Shown piece by piece: positions 1 through 8,357 of a DNA stretch of 64,000 nt (positions are counted from its first letter, which is position 1; every line of letters starts with the position of its first letter). The notes beneath the pieces are model-generated. The model did no database searches and was not told where the DNA came from. It saw only the letters and a list, made by a program, of their open reading frames with translations. Both the position numbers and the translations under genes were made by a program. The stretch comes from Agapetus fuscipes (taxonomy: Eukaryota > Arthropoda > Insecta > Trichoptera > Glossosomatidae): assembly GCA_951799405.1 (NCBI GenBank), contig OX637335.1, positions 19,224,342-19,288,341 on the forward strand, written 5' to 3'.

Positions 1-149
1 AATTTTATGGGATAACAGTTCTATTTGTTTGTTTAAATGTGAGCACAATTTATCTTGCACTTTTTAGGGTTAAAATTAATGTGTGATAATTTTTGACCGT
101 ATTATTGATAGGGGAGTTTTGCTTTTTAAAATATATTTATGGAGAAGAA
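1..149. other. AT-rich non-coding, nothing recognised
   Basis: No gene, repeat or motif seen; the short open frames overlapping this stretch belong to a C-family repeat and are not credible genes. Confidence 0.5.
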
Positions 150-312
150 TGCACTAGCACTTTTGCAGGTTGCAGGGCTTATGCTCATTTGAGATTGAGT
201 TTTTATGTTGTAAGCCCACAAGCGGCATGTGTAAGCGTCACCTTATACGTGTATGCTTTAACAGGAATGCGTTTAATATGAATCCTAAAATGTTATATGA
301 TATATTTGTAAC
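150..312 (+). repeat. Family C SINE-like repeat, fragment
   Basis: It matches the central and 3' part of family C: 'gcagggcttatg', 'tcatttgagatt', 'gtaagcg', then 'ttaatatgaatcc'. The 5' start and the TTAGAT-type tail are missing or decayed. Confidence 0.7.
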
Positions 313-860
313 TTATAATATAATATATTATATAGAAAATGAATATACGGTGACATTTTGTCCAATCTAAAATAAGTTATGTTGTCAAATGGAAATATCT
401 TTTTTTGGAATTGTACAAGTCTCATTCTGTTCTCCTCGTGTATTTTAAAAATAAAATAAATGTCCTGAACTTTCGTTTTATTTTCAGTCTCGAACTGGGA
501 AGATCTAAATTAACGGAATGAACAGTTTGGTAGAACTTTTTAATCGTGGCCGCTCATGTGTGAAAGATTGGCATTTCAAAGTTCGCTGAAGATAATATAT
601 TGATAAAATTATAGAATCTTTGAAAAGTAAATGAAATATAAATTCGAAGCGAACTTATGTTTTTCTTTCTTCATGCTTGAACGAGAAAAAAACAATGTAT
701 TAAATAAAAATCTTGAGAAAACATGACCCATATACAATATAAACAAAAATGAAATAAGTTGTATGGGTACAATATTGCCATTTTTCTACAGTAAAAGTGT
801 GTAGGTACAAATGGAAGAACTTTACACAGAATAAAAAGTTTTCATATCACGAGCTTCTTG
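313..860. other. AT-rich unique sequence
   Basis: No open frame, repeat match or conserved-looking block recognised. Confidence 0.5.
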
Positions 861-1022
861 TAACATCATTTCATCATCATCGTCCTGAATGATACCATCT
901 TCTCGAGTAGATCTTGGCCTCCTTGATTAACCGTAGACACCCTTGCCTGTCCAACGCCTTCTTCTTCCAGCCCCATACTCCTACCGCACGTCAGTTTGTA
1001 CCACTCCGTTCAACCACCTTAA
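861..1022 (-). pseudogene. Decayed LINE 3'-end fragment (family J)
   Basis: The reverse complement resembles 16,150-16,310: 'gtaggagtatgg', 'gttggacaggcaa' and 'gttaatcaagga' occur in the same order. The fragments recall the tail of LINE reverse transcriptase ORFs (WLD...LDRQ.W..LIK). No continuous frame remains. Confidence 0.5.
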
Positions 1023-1040
1023 TCTGGTCATCCTTATAAA

Positions 1041-1465
1041 AAATAAAATAATATTAGGATGATTTATTTGGTGAGCGCTGTTTTTGTGTGTATCACACCT
1101 CAAGAGCCCTCTGCGAGCTTGGTCGTTGCTGTAGAAAGCGCCAATTCTCAAGCAAGACCCAGTTGTTGTAAGGTTGGATGGACCTTTCAGTGACCGGTCT
1201 TTGGTAAAGATTTATGAATTTTTCAACTCAGCGAAGAGCACATTCGAAATATAAATGGTATATTTTGTGTGCTCCGCCGGGATCCGAATCCACAACCTTC
1301 CATTTACGAGTCCGAAGTGTTGCCACTACGGACTACGGACCGGTCCAAGATGCCAACGACACGCGGTGTACCTGAGCGATCACCCATCCAAGTACTGTCC
1401 GCGCCCAATGTTGCTTAACTTCGGTGATCTATGGGAACCGGTGCTTTCAACATGGCTAACGTCGT
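1041..1465 (-). mobile_element. SINE-A, full copy with 5S rRNA-derived head
   Basis: Read on the - strand the order is: 5S rRNA-like head (1,465-1,348), tRNA-like module with B box (about 1,345-1,270), body (about 1,265-1,140), and tail type 1 ending in 'catcctaatatt' near 1,045. The 5S part keeps 'gatcaccgaagttaagcaa' and 'gtacttggatggg', which are hallmark 5S box A and box C regions. The same 5S + tRNA + body order is at 11,450-11,894, but that copy has a different 3' tail. It is probably transcribed by RNA polymerase III and moved by a partner LINE (inference). Confidence 0.88.
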
Positions 1466-1600
1466 CCTACTGTTCTGCGTTCCTTTGTATCCGTCACCAC
1501 AAACATCTCTTTCACGCTCATATGGTCAATTTTTTTAGGATTTGACCCAGCATACAAGGTAAATGGTTAAAATTCACATAGGTTTAGAGAAACTAAATAA
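1466..1600. other. Unique spacer
   Basis: Short AT-rich interval between two repeats; nothing recognised. Confidence 0.5.
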
Positions 1601-2035
1601 TTTTTTTTTTTTTAAAACCAACTTGTCGCGTTTATTTTGTACACAACCAGTTTTGAGACAATCAGTACCTCTCATAATCAGCTCATTCAACACTCCAGCA
1701 TCATTGTATGAATTGGATTGTGGTTTTTTCAGTCATTTTGTCACCACATTGCCCAACCATCTTAATCTGGTTTTTATCACCGTTCTGCACCCTTTTACAT
1801 CCGGGTTTCCAATCTTTCAATCTTTTCCAGGTTCTGATGGTCGAATAATTTTATTGGTTTGTTTTCTTTAGTTTTTTGACTGGGATTTTCTCAGTCATTT
1901 TTCACCAATTCACCCAACCATCTTAATATGGTTCTTCCCACTGTTCTGCGCCCCTTTTCGTCATCACAACAATATTTTACAGGTTCTGATGATCCCATAT
2001 TTTTATAGATTTTTTTCTTCTCATCACACGTCTGC
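1601..2035 (-). repeat. LINE-tail-derived repeat, two units (family I)
   Basis: The reverse complement matches the array at 15,440-15,990. The shared words 'aagatggttggg' and 'actgagaaaatccc' recur at about 180-bp spacing. Each unit keeps a trace of a RIRWLD-like peptide typical of LINE ORF ends. The right end shares 'aaactggttgtgtac' with 15,964-15,980. Confidence 0.65.
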
Positions 2036-2339
2036 CATCTGTAATTTTTGATCAACCGTTGGCTTTAATGGCCTGCAAATAATTTTAAAATCTCGATTAC
2101 GACGTCGAATAACACGTTGCCGTATCAGATGCGCCGTGGGACATTCGGGTAGCTTTATTAATTATCGTGGGGCGTGATCTCGACAGGTGTCAGCGGGCAC
2201 TTTTATACCACCGTCCAATAACTGGAGTAATGGATGCAGTTTACGCTGTCAAGTCCCGAAGCAAGGAAATTTACGTTTAGACTCACACATAACGTTTTAT
2301 CGAAAATGTATGCTAACGAAAACTAGAGCGTTTTAGTTA
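2036..2339. other. Unique island with higher GC, possibly regulatory
   Basis: From 2,090 to 2,240 the sequence is non-repetitive and less AT-rich than its surroundings, with a TTTATTAATTA homeodomain-type core flanked by GC-rich words. No frame is open across it. About 2,250-2,345 carries faint foldback-G-like words ('aaactagagcgttttagtt'). Confidence 0.3.
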
Positions 2340-2640
2340 TATGGGTACATTATCAGAAACGCACTATTAGATAGAATACGAAATTCGGAAAGAAGACAAA
2401 AGTGAAATACGGAAGACATTGTAAGATGGGAATGAAAACGAGTGTGAACATGCAAATGGAATGGGAGATGAACGGATCAAACACCCGATTGGAAGAAGAC
2501 CCCTTGAAGGAAGTATGACCTTTGAAGAGATGGCGTGATAGCTGACAGTGCACTTCACAAGAGATGGATGTAGCAGAACAAACAGAACCTTCAGATAAGT
2601 AAAAAGAAAACTTACAACAAGAAGTTTTTGGCAAAGTTAG
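2340..2640 (+). pseudogene. Possible decayed LINE C-terminal fragment
   Basis: Conceptual + strand peptides ('KMGMKTSVNMQMEW', 'RWRD'-like) resemble the degenerate 'RWAGH...RP...RW' ends of LINE reverse transcriptases. The region is full of stops and the match is weak. Confidence 0.3.
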
Positions 2641-2815
2641 GAAATTGTTTTCTTTTTTAATTAGACAATAGCTTTTGAGGATTGGACCCTATTCCAAAAT
2701 GGCGTATATGGACACAATCTTGTCCTCGAATACGTCTGTTTGATTTAAGCAGATTCGGTTTTTGTTACGACAATTCTTTTCACCTGAAGCACCGACCTAT
2801 AATATTCTATGTTGG

Positions 2816-2998
2816 AAATGATTAGTAACATTTTGCGTCTAAGTAATTTAAATGCATGTCTACAAGCATGTAAGTGTAATGTCTCACTTACAAAACAAAA
2901 ACTTAATAATTTTTCAATCATCAAATGAACATAAGCAATGACATTTTTGCCGACCTTTCCTGAATCAGTAGTGACATTGACACAGTGAATCATTTTTC
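2816..2998 (-). repeat. Family C repeat
   Basis: Minus-strand copy: 'catcaaatgaacataag', 'gccgacctttcctgaa', 'gtgacattgacacagtgaa'. The 5' terminal 40 bp are missing. Confidence 0.8.
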
Positions 2999-3079
2999 TA
3001 CTTACATATAATAACAGCCTTGAATTCCACGTTTAAATCATATTCATAATATTTGTATTTTATAGTACCTACCTACATG

Positions 3080-3172
3080 AGAGGGCCCTTGAGGTGTGGC
3101 ACACACAAAAACGGCGCTCTCTTATCATTTGTAATTTAAAATTAATTAGCATGATATTATTATTATTATTAT
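3080..3172 (+). repeat. SINE-A tail fragment (type 1)
   Basis: 'gggcccttgaggtgtgg' and 'aacggcgctctc' are followed by an (ATT)n run, matching the 3' end of type 1 SINE-A. Confidence 0.7.
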
Positions 3173-3361
3173 AAGTACATACACAAAGAAATTGTTTGCA
3201 AGTTGATAAAACTTTTTCTAAATGTTATTACAATGATACGTCATTGGAAAATGAATTGTTTTGAAACTGAAAACCAACGTTGGAAATCTAGATTTTTCTC
3301 AAAAATGACATGAATAAACATCAAAAAGGGAAATCATTTTCTCATCTACACTTATATCTAC

Positions 3362-3808
3362 AATCTAAGTTGCAAATATATATTAACATTCAAAACTCAT
3401 ATCAAATGCATAATCAAAAACAAACACGTGTAAGTCCGCTAACAAATGCTGAATGTGGACGTACGAATTAAAATCCAAATGTCAAATGAACATAAACCTG
3501 CAAATTTTTAAAACACTGTTTTAATTTCACACATATGTAAAATATTAAAAAAATTTTTTTTTAAATAATACTAACGTTTTCGACTAATATAGTCATCTTC
3601 AGGTAGGAAAAATTTTACCATTTTTTTTTTATTTAAATAACAATCCAAAAACATGAATTTTCACAGTGTTAATACACAAACCATAAAAAATATAAACCTG
3701 CAACTTTGTCAACTTCCACTCGAACAGGGGTGACATTGGCAAAGTGAATCGTTTTTTACAGTAGGTATGGTTTGTCAGCCTCATACTAACCCATAAGTCA
3801 AGGAATCA
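3362..3808 (-). repeat. Family C repeat split by a family D insertion
   Basis: The two halves (3,362-3,503 and 3,692-3,808) join into one C element. The junction carries a 12-bp direct duplication, 'ataaacctgcaa', at 3,492-3,503 and 3,692-3,703. Confidence 0.88.
3504..3691 (-). mobile_element. Family D element inserted in family C
   Basis: 188 bp between 12-bp target duplications. The - strand carries the recurrent hairpin word: 'ctgaaga', then t, the stem 'gact-atatt-agtc', then 'gaaaacg', followed by an A/T-rich tail. The duplication shows it moved as a unit; the length of the duplication suggests LINE-type integration (inference). Confidence 0.8.
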
Positions 3809-3833
3809 TCATTTTCATACATGTACTTATTTC

Positions 3834-4066
3834 TAATCTAAGTTGCAAAAATATGTAACATTTAGGATTCACATTATAAGTAGGTACCTATGCATTTTCA
3901 CAAGCAGGCTCCGCATGTGGACTTACAATATAAAAACCCGAATCTCAAATGAACATACACCCTGCAACTCTTGCCGACCTTCCCTGAAACAGGGGTGACA
4001 TTGGCAAAGTGAACCGTTTTTTTCAGTATGGTTGGTCAGCCGCATACCAACCTTTAAGTCAAGGAA
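3834..4066 (-). repeat. Family C repeat, nearly full length
   Basis: It runs from 'ctaatctaagttgcaa' (3' tail) to 'cctttaagtcaagga' (usual 5' start). Similarity to the copy at 43,974-44,216 continues for about 100 bp past the usual 5' start, to about 4,170. Confidence 0.9.
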
Positions 4067-4170
4067 CATACACGACAAATTACATTTTGTAAAATCAATA
4101 AATTATAACACGTATGGACATCAAAACTAAAACAGAAAACTACTTCCATTTTAATAAACCCTATCCGCCA
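4067..4170 (-). repeat. 5' extension shared with 44,217-44,315
   Basis: 'acatacacgaca', 'tatggacatcaaaact' and 'taaaacagaaaac' occur in the same order beside both C copies. Either the full-length C element extends into this sequence, or both C copies sit in the same older repeat. Confidence 0.75.
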
Positions 4171-4301
4171 ACATTACAGATCAACCACCATTTTTTTTTG
4201 TCCTTACATACTTCTTTCATTTCCTCCAGAGTCATTTCATTATCAAAAAATGTACTAGATTGCTGTCTTTGTTTCTATACGACTCAAGTGTGCATTAAAA
4301 G

Positions 4302-4485
4302 CAGGGACGGTCGGTTCGCACGGGCCGTCAGGTATTGCCCCCCGGCGATTAAAGAGCGGCTGCGGCAAGATGGCGCCGCGCCGCGCCCACGCGCGCCCAG
4401 ACCAGTATGGGAATACGACAGCGAGATGTGCCAGCCAGAGGTGTACGCGATGAACGGAACTGATATGAATGTGATCAATTCCGTA
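4302..4485 (+). other. CpG-rich island; candidate coding exon or promoter
   Basis: This is by far the most GC- and CpG-rich non-TE stretch in the window. A + frame is open throughout, with GC-rich third positions and a balanced composition (WEYDSEMCQPEVYAMNG). An AG acceptor lies at 4,303-4,304 and a weak donor, GTAAAT, at 4,483. The word 'aagatggcgcc' resembles the AAGATGGCGGC core-promoter element bound by YY1/Pho. I do not recognise the peptide. Confidence 0.33.
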
Positions 4486-4499
4486 AATATTATAATACA

Positions 4500-4815
4500 T
4501 GCGTCATATCACGAAATAAATTCCCTAAGCATGCTAGAAAAAGAAATGGCGCAACCAAGATATATTTTGCAAACAGCTCAATGTGAGATTGTAACTTGAA
4601 TCGACTGTGAGTTTAACGTCAGCAGTAACGGCTGATTTTGGGGGAAACCACTCTTTAATACTTTCCGTAAACTTTACTTTATTCAAGTTTTGCACTCGTA
4701 CTAAGGGTACAGATGTGAAAATAATTAAATACGAATTTATATTCGTTCAAAATTCGTCGTTCAAAGCATTCCCTTCCAATTTATGTTGTTAACGTAGGTT
4801 ACTTCAATCTTTACA
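4500..4815. other. Unique AT-rich sequence
   Basis: No repeat or coding signal recognised. Confidence 0.5.
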
Positions 4816-4817
4816 AC

Positions 4818-4925
4818 CGCATTTTTTTATAAATTGAATAGAAAAAACGAAGTTTTCATTCACATTTTTTTTGCTCAAACGTTTTTGACTAATAAGGCAT
4901 CTTCATCAACTGCAGTTGATTATTG
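4818..4925 (-). repeat. Family D copy
   Basis: The - strand carries 'gatgaagatgcc-tta-ttag', then 'tcaaaaacg' and 'tttgagcaaaaaaa', ending in 'ctattcaatttata'. It is related to the D arms at 14,735-15,095. Confidence 0.7.
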
Positions 4926-5265
4926 TAATACTAATTTCAAAGATTTATTACAAACGACAAATACCACACCAACTCAAAGGAAAATCTGGGTAAGTGAAAA
5001 TTCACTTATTTGAGAAATCGTGGGTAAAACAAGGTGTAACTTCTCATTGTATGTAAACTAATTATATGAAACTGACCATGAGAAAAAGTCGGACCAATAA
5101 GATTTTCACACATTTTCAGTGTTTGTTCTTGCAGAAAATATGAAAAAAGGGGCATTTCTCCTAGAAATCCATGTAAGATTCATAAATCACTTCAGTTTTA
5201 TCTTTAAGGTATCGGATGTGTAGTATGACTATTTTTCCAAAAACGTCTTTGAGAAAAATAATCCC
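4926..5265. other. Unique AT-rich sequence
   Basis: Nothing recognised. Confidence 0.5.
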
Positions 5266-5534
5266 TACTCAAGTCGTTTGCCCAGTGCTTGTTTGGCTTT
5301 TCCACCATTTAATTCAAAGATGATTTTTCAATGAAATTGTCTTGAAAATCACATTCTGCACAATCTGAGTTAAAGAAAACGTAAAACACGATAATGTAAG
5401 AGCTGCTTCAAATATTTATAAAATCAAATTCCAGCTTTCATAACACACATTGGTCCAGTACCTACACATACAAACATTGTTCATGTGAAATTACCTGTGA
5501 TGAACATAAGACGAGTAAGCACTAAGGGGACAAA
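5266..5534 (-). mobile_element. Family F MITE, complete
   Basis: The inverted ends are 'cccagtgcttgtttggct' on the left and the complement of 'agcactaaggggac' on the right. Diagnostic internal words include 'acattggtccagtac' and 'gataatgtaagagctg'. There is no coding capacity. The superfamily is unassigned because no consistent target duplication can be read. Confidence 0.85.
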
Positions 5535-7592
5535 GTGTTTTACGTTATCGATTTACGTGGTTGATTACTTTAGTACCCGATTTCATCATCTGTTACATTT
5601 CTCTCGTCCAACATCCGCCCGCCAGCGCTTCCAGCCCACCGCGATCATTTTAGCACGGACCGTTCCCGTCGCAGGTTCACCCTGAGTACGTCTCGTCATA
5701 CTAATGATGCAAACATGGGACGCAGTGTTTGTTTGTCATTGTGGACCGAAAGTTTGTTTATTTCCATGCGCTTCGCCTTGCATTTTTTTAATTAAGACTA
5801 TTCAAGATTATAATTTTTTCACTGCAAATTTAATGATGTGAAGTCAAGTTTTGTAGGTGTAATTATTTGAATAAAAATAATTAACAACATGGCAATAAAA
5901 TGCTATTGAGTTGGTGAGACTGGAACTTCACTGTTGCAAGAGGCTTGCTAGAGGCTTGCGAGGATCTTTCAATCACCAAAACAATGCCAACCCCCAACAC
6001 ACAACACAACATTTCGCAACTAACAGCTCTGCTACAAAGGATCAAGATGGAGTAAAGATTTCTTCTTTGTTAGGTTTTAGCTTGAAATCATGGTCGTTTG
6101 ACAGAATTAAGCTTAATTATTTAACAGTGCAGTTAATTACAATAAGTAAAAATGATTTCTTCAGCCTTCACAAAACGATTTTCGCGAGAAAGGGGGATAA
6201 ATGCATTGAAAGTAAGCAAGTATGAAAGAGAAAGATCACAAAATTATGAGTTTTCAAAAACAGTTTATTACTTTTGCGCGTACTGAGGTTTTAATAAAAA
6301 AGTAGGTACAATAGATTGTCTTGACAGTAGGTATGTGCAAAAAATGTATGCATTGCTTAAATATTGCCAATAGGAGGACTATCTTAATTATTGCGAACCA
6401 GAAACATCTAATCCACAGATAGCCCTTGGCTCATTGTCTTTGAAATTTAAAATTCACTTTATTTGTGCAAATAATCTATTCCAAGGATTAAGAAAATATA
6501 TTTATATTTTTATTTTTATTAGGTAAGGTAGGTACATTTTTTTATGATAGAGTTCACTAAACAAGGAAAATGAAAATGTGACATGTTACCATGCTTGAAT
6601 ATAATTTTAAAATTAATCCACGATACGGAATTACGCGGACATTTTGGATTTATTATCCTCTCGCATAAAATAATTACACTGCGAGCTGTATTCACAAAGA
6701 GGGATAATCCGCGGCTTAACCGAAATTTATCATTTTCATACAATAATTCCACCTGCACTTTGCAATATAATATCATTGTAGTGCCTTTACACCGGATACA
6801 GTTATGCGGAGTAGTTTTGTAGGGGACACACCATTTAGTTACATTATAGTGCAGTATAAACTATTTTGACGTAAGAAGGCGCTTTTCCGTTTCAGCCTAC
6901 CTCTACAGTTCTTCTTCGTTAGAAAGAGAAAAATTATACTCCGAGTGGCACTACACAGGAAAAACGAACATATTGCTTTGATTTTATCTCGGGTTCACTT
7001 TTAATAAAATTTCGATTATATTTTATGTCAGTTTTTTTTTTAATTTGAGTACATAATGTGGGTCCTTCTGTAACTTTTGTTTCTATCAGTTTCACGGCTA
7101 AAGCGTTTATCGATCACTGCCTGTTTAAAAAAACTGCAGACTATTTATATGTGACCAAAACCTATTTTTGCGTGTTCCCGAATAGACAAGGTGCCTCTGG
7201 AATACATATTTCCAGAGTATAGCAACAGTATCAACAGTTAAAAATATCAAACACTCACGTCTACGCTCACACGCATACACAGCAAGTAAACACGTCTATG
7301 CACACAATCACAAAAACACGCAGGCATGAACTTATACATTTGTAACAATACGTTAGAATTTTCTGCATTTTCGGCATAACATATATCAAACAATGTCAAA
7401 GCTGTGCGGAAATCGTGCGCACGCATTGCAATGATTATGGTCGGTGAATTTGTAAATTTTCAAAGAAAGATGGCATTGTCATACAATAACGGAATTTGTA
7501 ATTGTTGAAAGTTGAAAGACAAGATGAAGATAGCAAGAAATCATAGAATTTTACAGGATTTGTAAGAATTCCATGATAACAGCTCTGTGGTT
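5535..7592. other. Unique intergenic or intronic DNA
   Basis: About 2 kb with no repeat or convincing frame. 5,600-5,690 is locally GC-rich. 7,240-7,330 is rich in 'cacac' and 'cacgt' words. Confidence 0.5.
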
Positions 7593-7597
7593 GACAA
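7593..7597. repeat. Target site duplication, left
   Basis: 'gacaa' directly precedes the left LTR and is repeated at 11,376-11,380. Confidence 0.9.
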
Positions 7598-7762
7598 TGT
7601 TAAGTTGTGGGATCGAGGGTTGATTAATTAAAACTATTTTATTTACGAATTCACAATATATTTTTACTAGTCAGCCATGCTGATGACAGGAAGAAGTACC
7701 AGAGACAACAATTATAATTTAGTAGTGATGTAACATATATACCTACCTAATATTTCTCAACA
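7598..7762 (-). repeat. 3' LTR of the copia element
   Basis: 165 bp, + strand ends TGTTAAG...CTCAACA; same length as the other LTR and without a difference that I can see. Confidence 0.96.
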
Positions 7763-7771
7763 CTCCTCCTC
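7763..7771 (-). promoter_or_regulatory. Polypurine tract
   Basis: 'gaggaggag' on the - strand directly abuts the 3' LTR, the expected place for plus-strand priming. Confidence 0.85.
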
Positions 7772-7998
7772 AAATTTAACTTAGAACAGCATATTAAATT
7801 TGCCTATAAAACATGAGCATATTTAAACAAGCAAAATAAACTTAAGTTACAACAAATTACTATATAGTTCTTTATTTTACAACAGCTCTACTCTATGAAT
7901 ACATTTTATAAAGATTTATCATTAAACAAAATAACCTTAGTGACTCTTAACTCTAAAATCAACTTTAGGAAAATACTCTTTATAAACTAAAATTGAAA
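7772..7998 (-). other. 3' untranslated part of the copia element
   Basis: AT-rich sequence between the RNase H stop and the polypurine tract; no motif seen. Confidence 0.7.
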
Positions 7999-8357
7999 TT
8001 AATCCATAATTTGGTTAACAAAATTTACAAACTTTTCTTTACACAGGCTTTTAGTCATTAAATCAGCTAAATTGTTATTAGAATTTACATACTCAATTGA
8101 GATGATGTTCCTTTCAACAATGTCTTTAAGGAAATGGGCTCTTATATCTATATGTTTGGTTCGCTTAGAATTTTCATAACTTTTAGACATAGATATAGCA
8201 CTTATATTATCAACGAGTAATAAAGCATCACAGTTGTCGTTAAGATGTTTACTCAGGCCCTTAAGATTTACCAACTCTTGTGCAGTGGCAGCAGCAGCTA
8301 TGTACTCAGCTTCTGCTGTCGACAAAGCAACACGTGATTGTTTCTTCTTAGTTTTAA
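7999..8357 (-). pseudogene. Copia RNase H C-terminal remnant, out of frame
   Basis: The frame includes KTKKKQSRVALSTAEAEYIA and continues to the stop at 7,999, with the RNase H words 'LLVDN', 'RTKHIDIR', 'H(F)LKD' and 'LADLMTK' seen in copia polyproteins. It is in a different frame from the upstream gag-pol frame, because of the deletion near 8,345-8,360. The N-terminal half of RNase H is absent. Confidence 0.92.
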
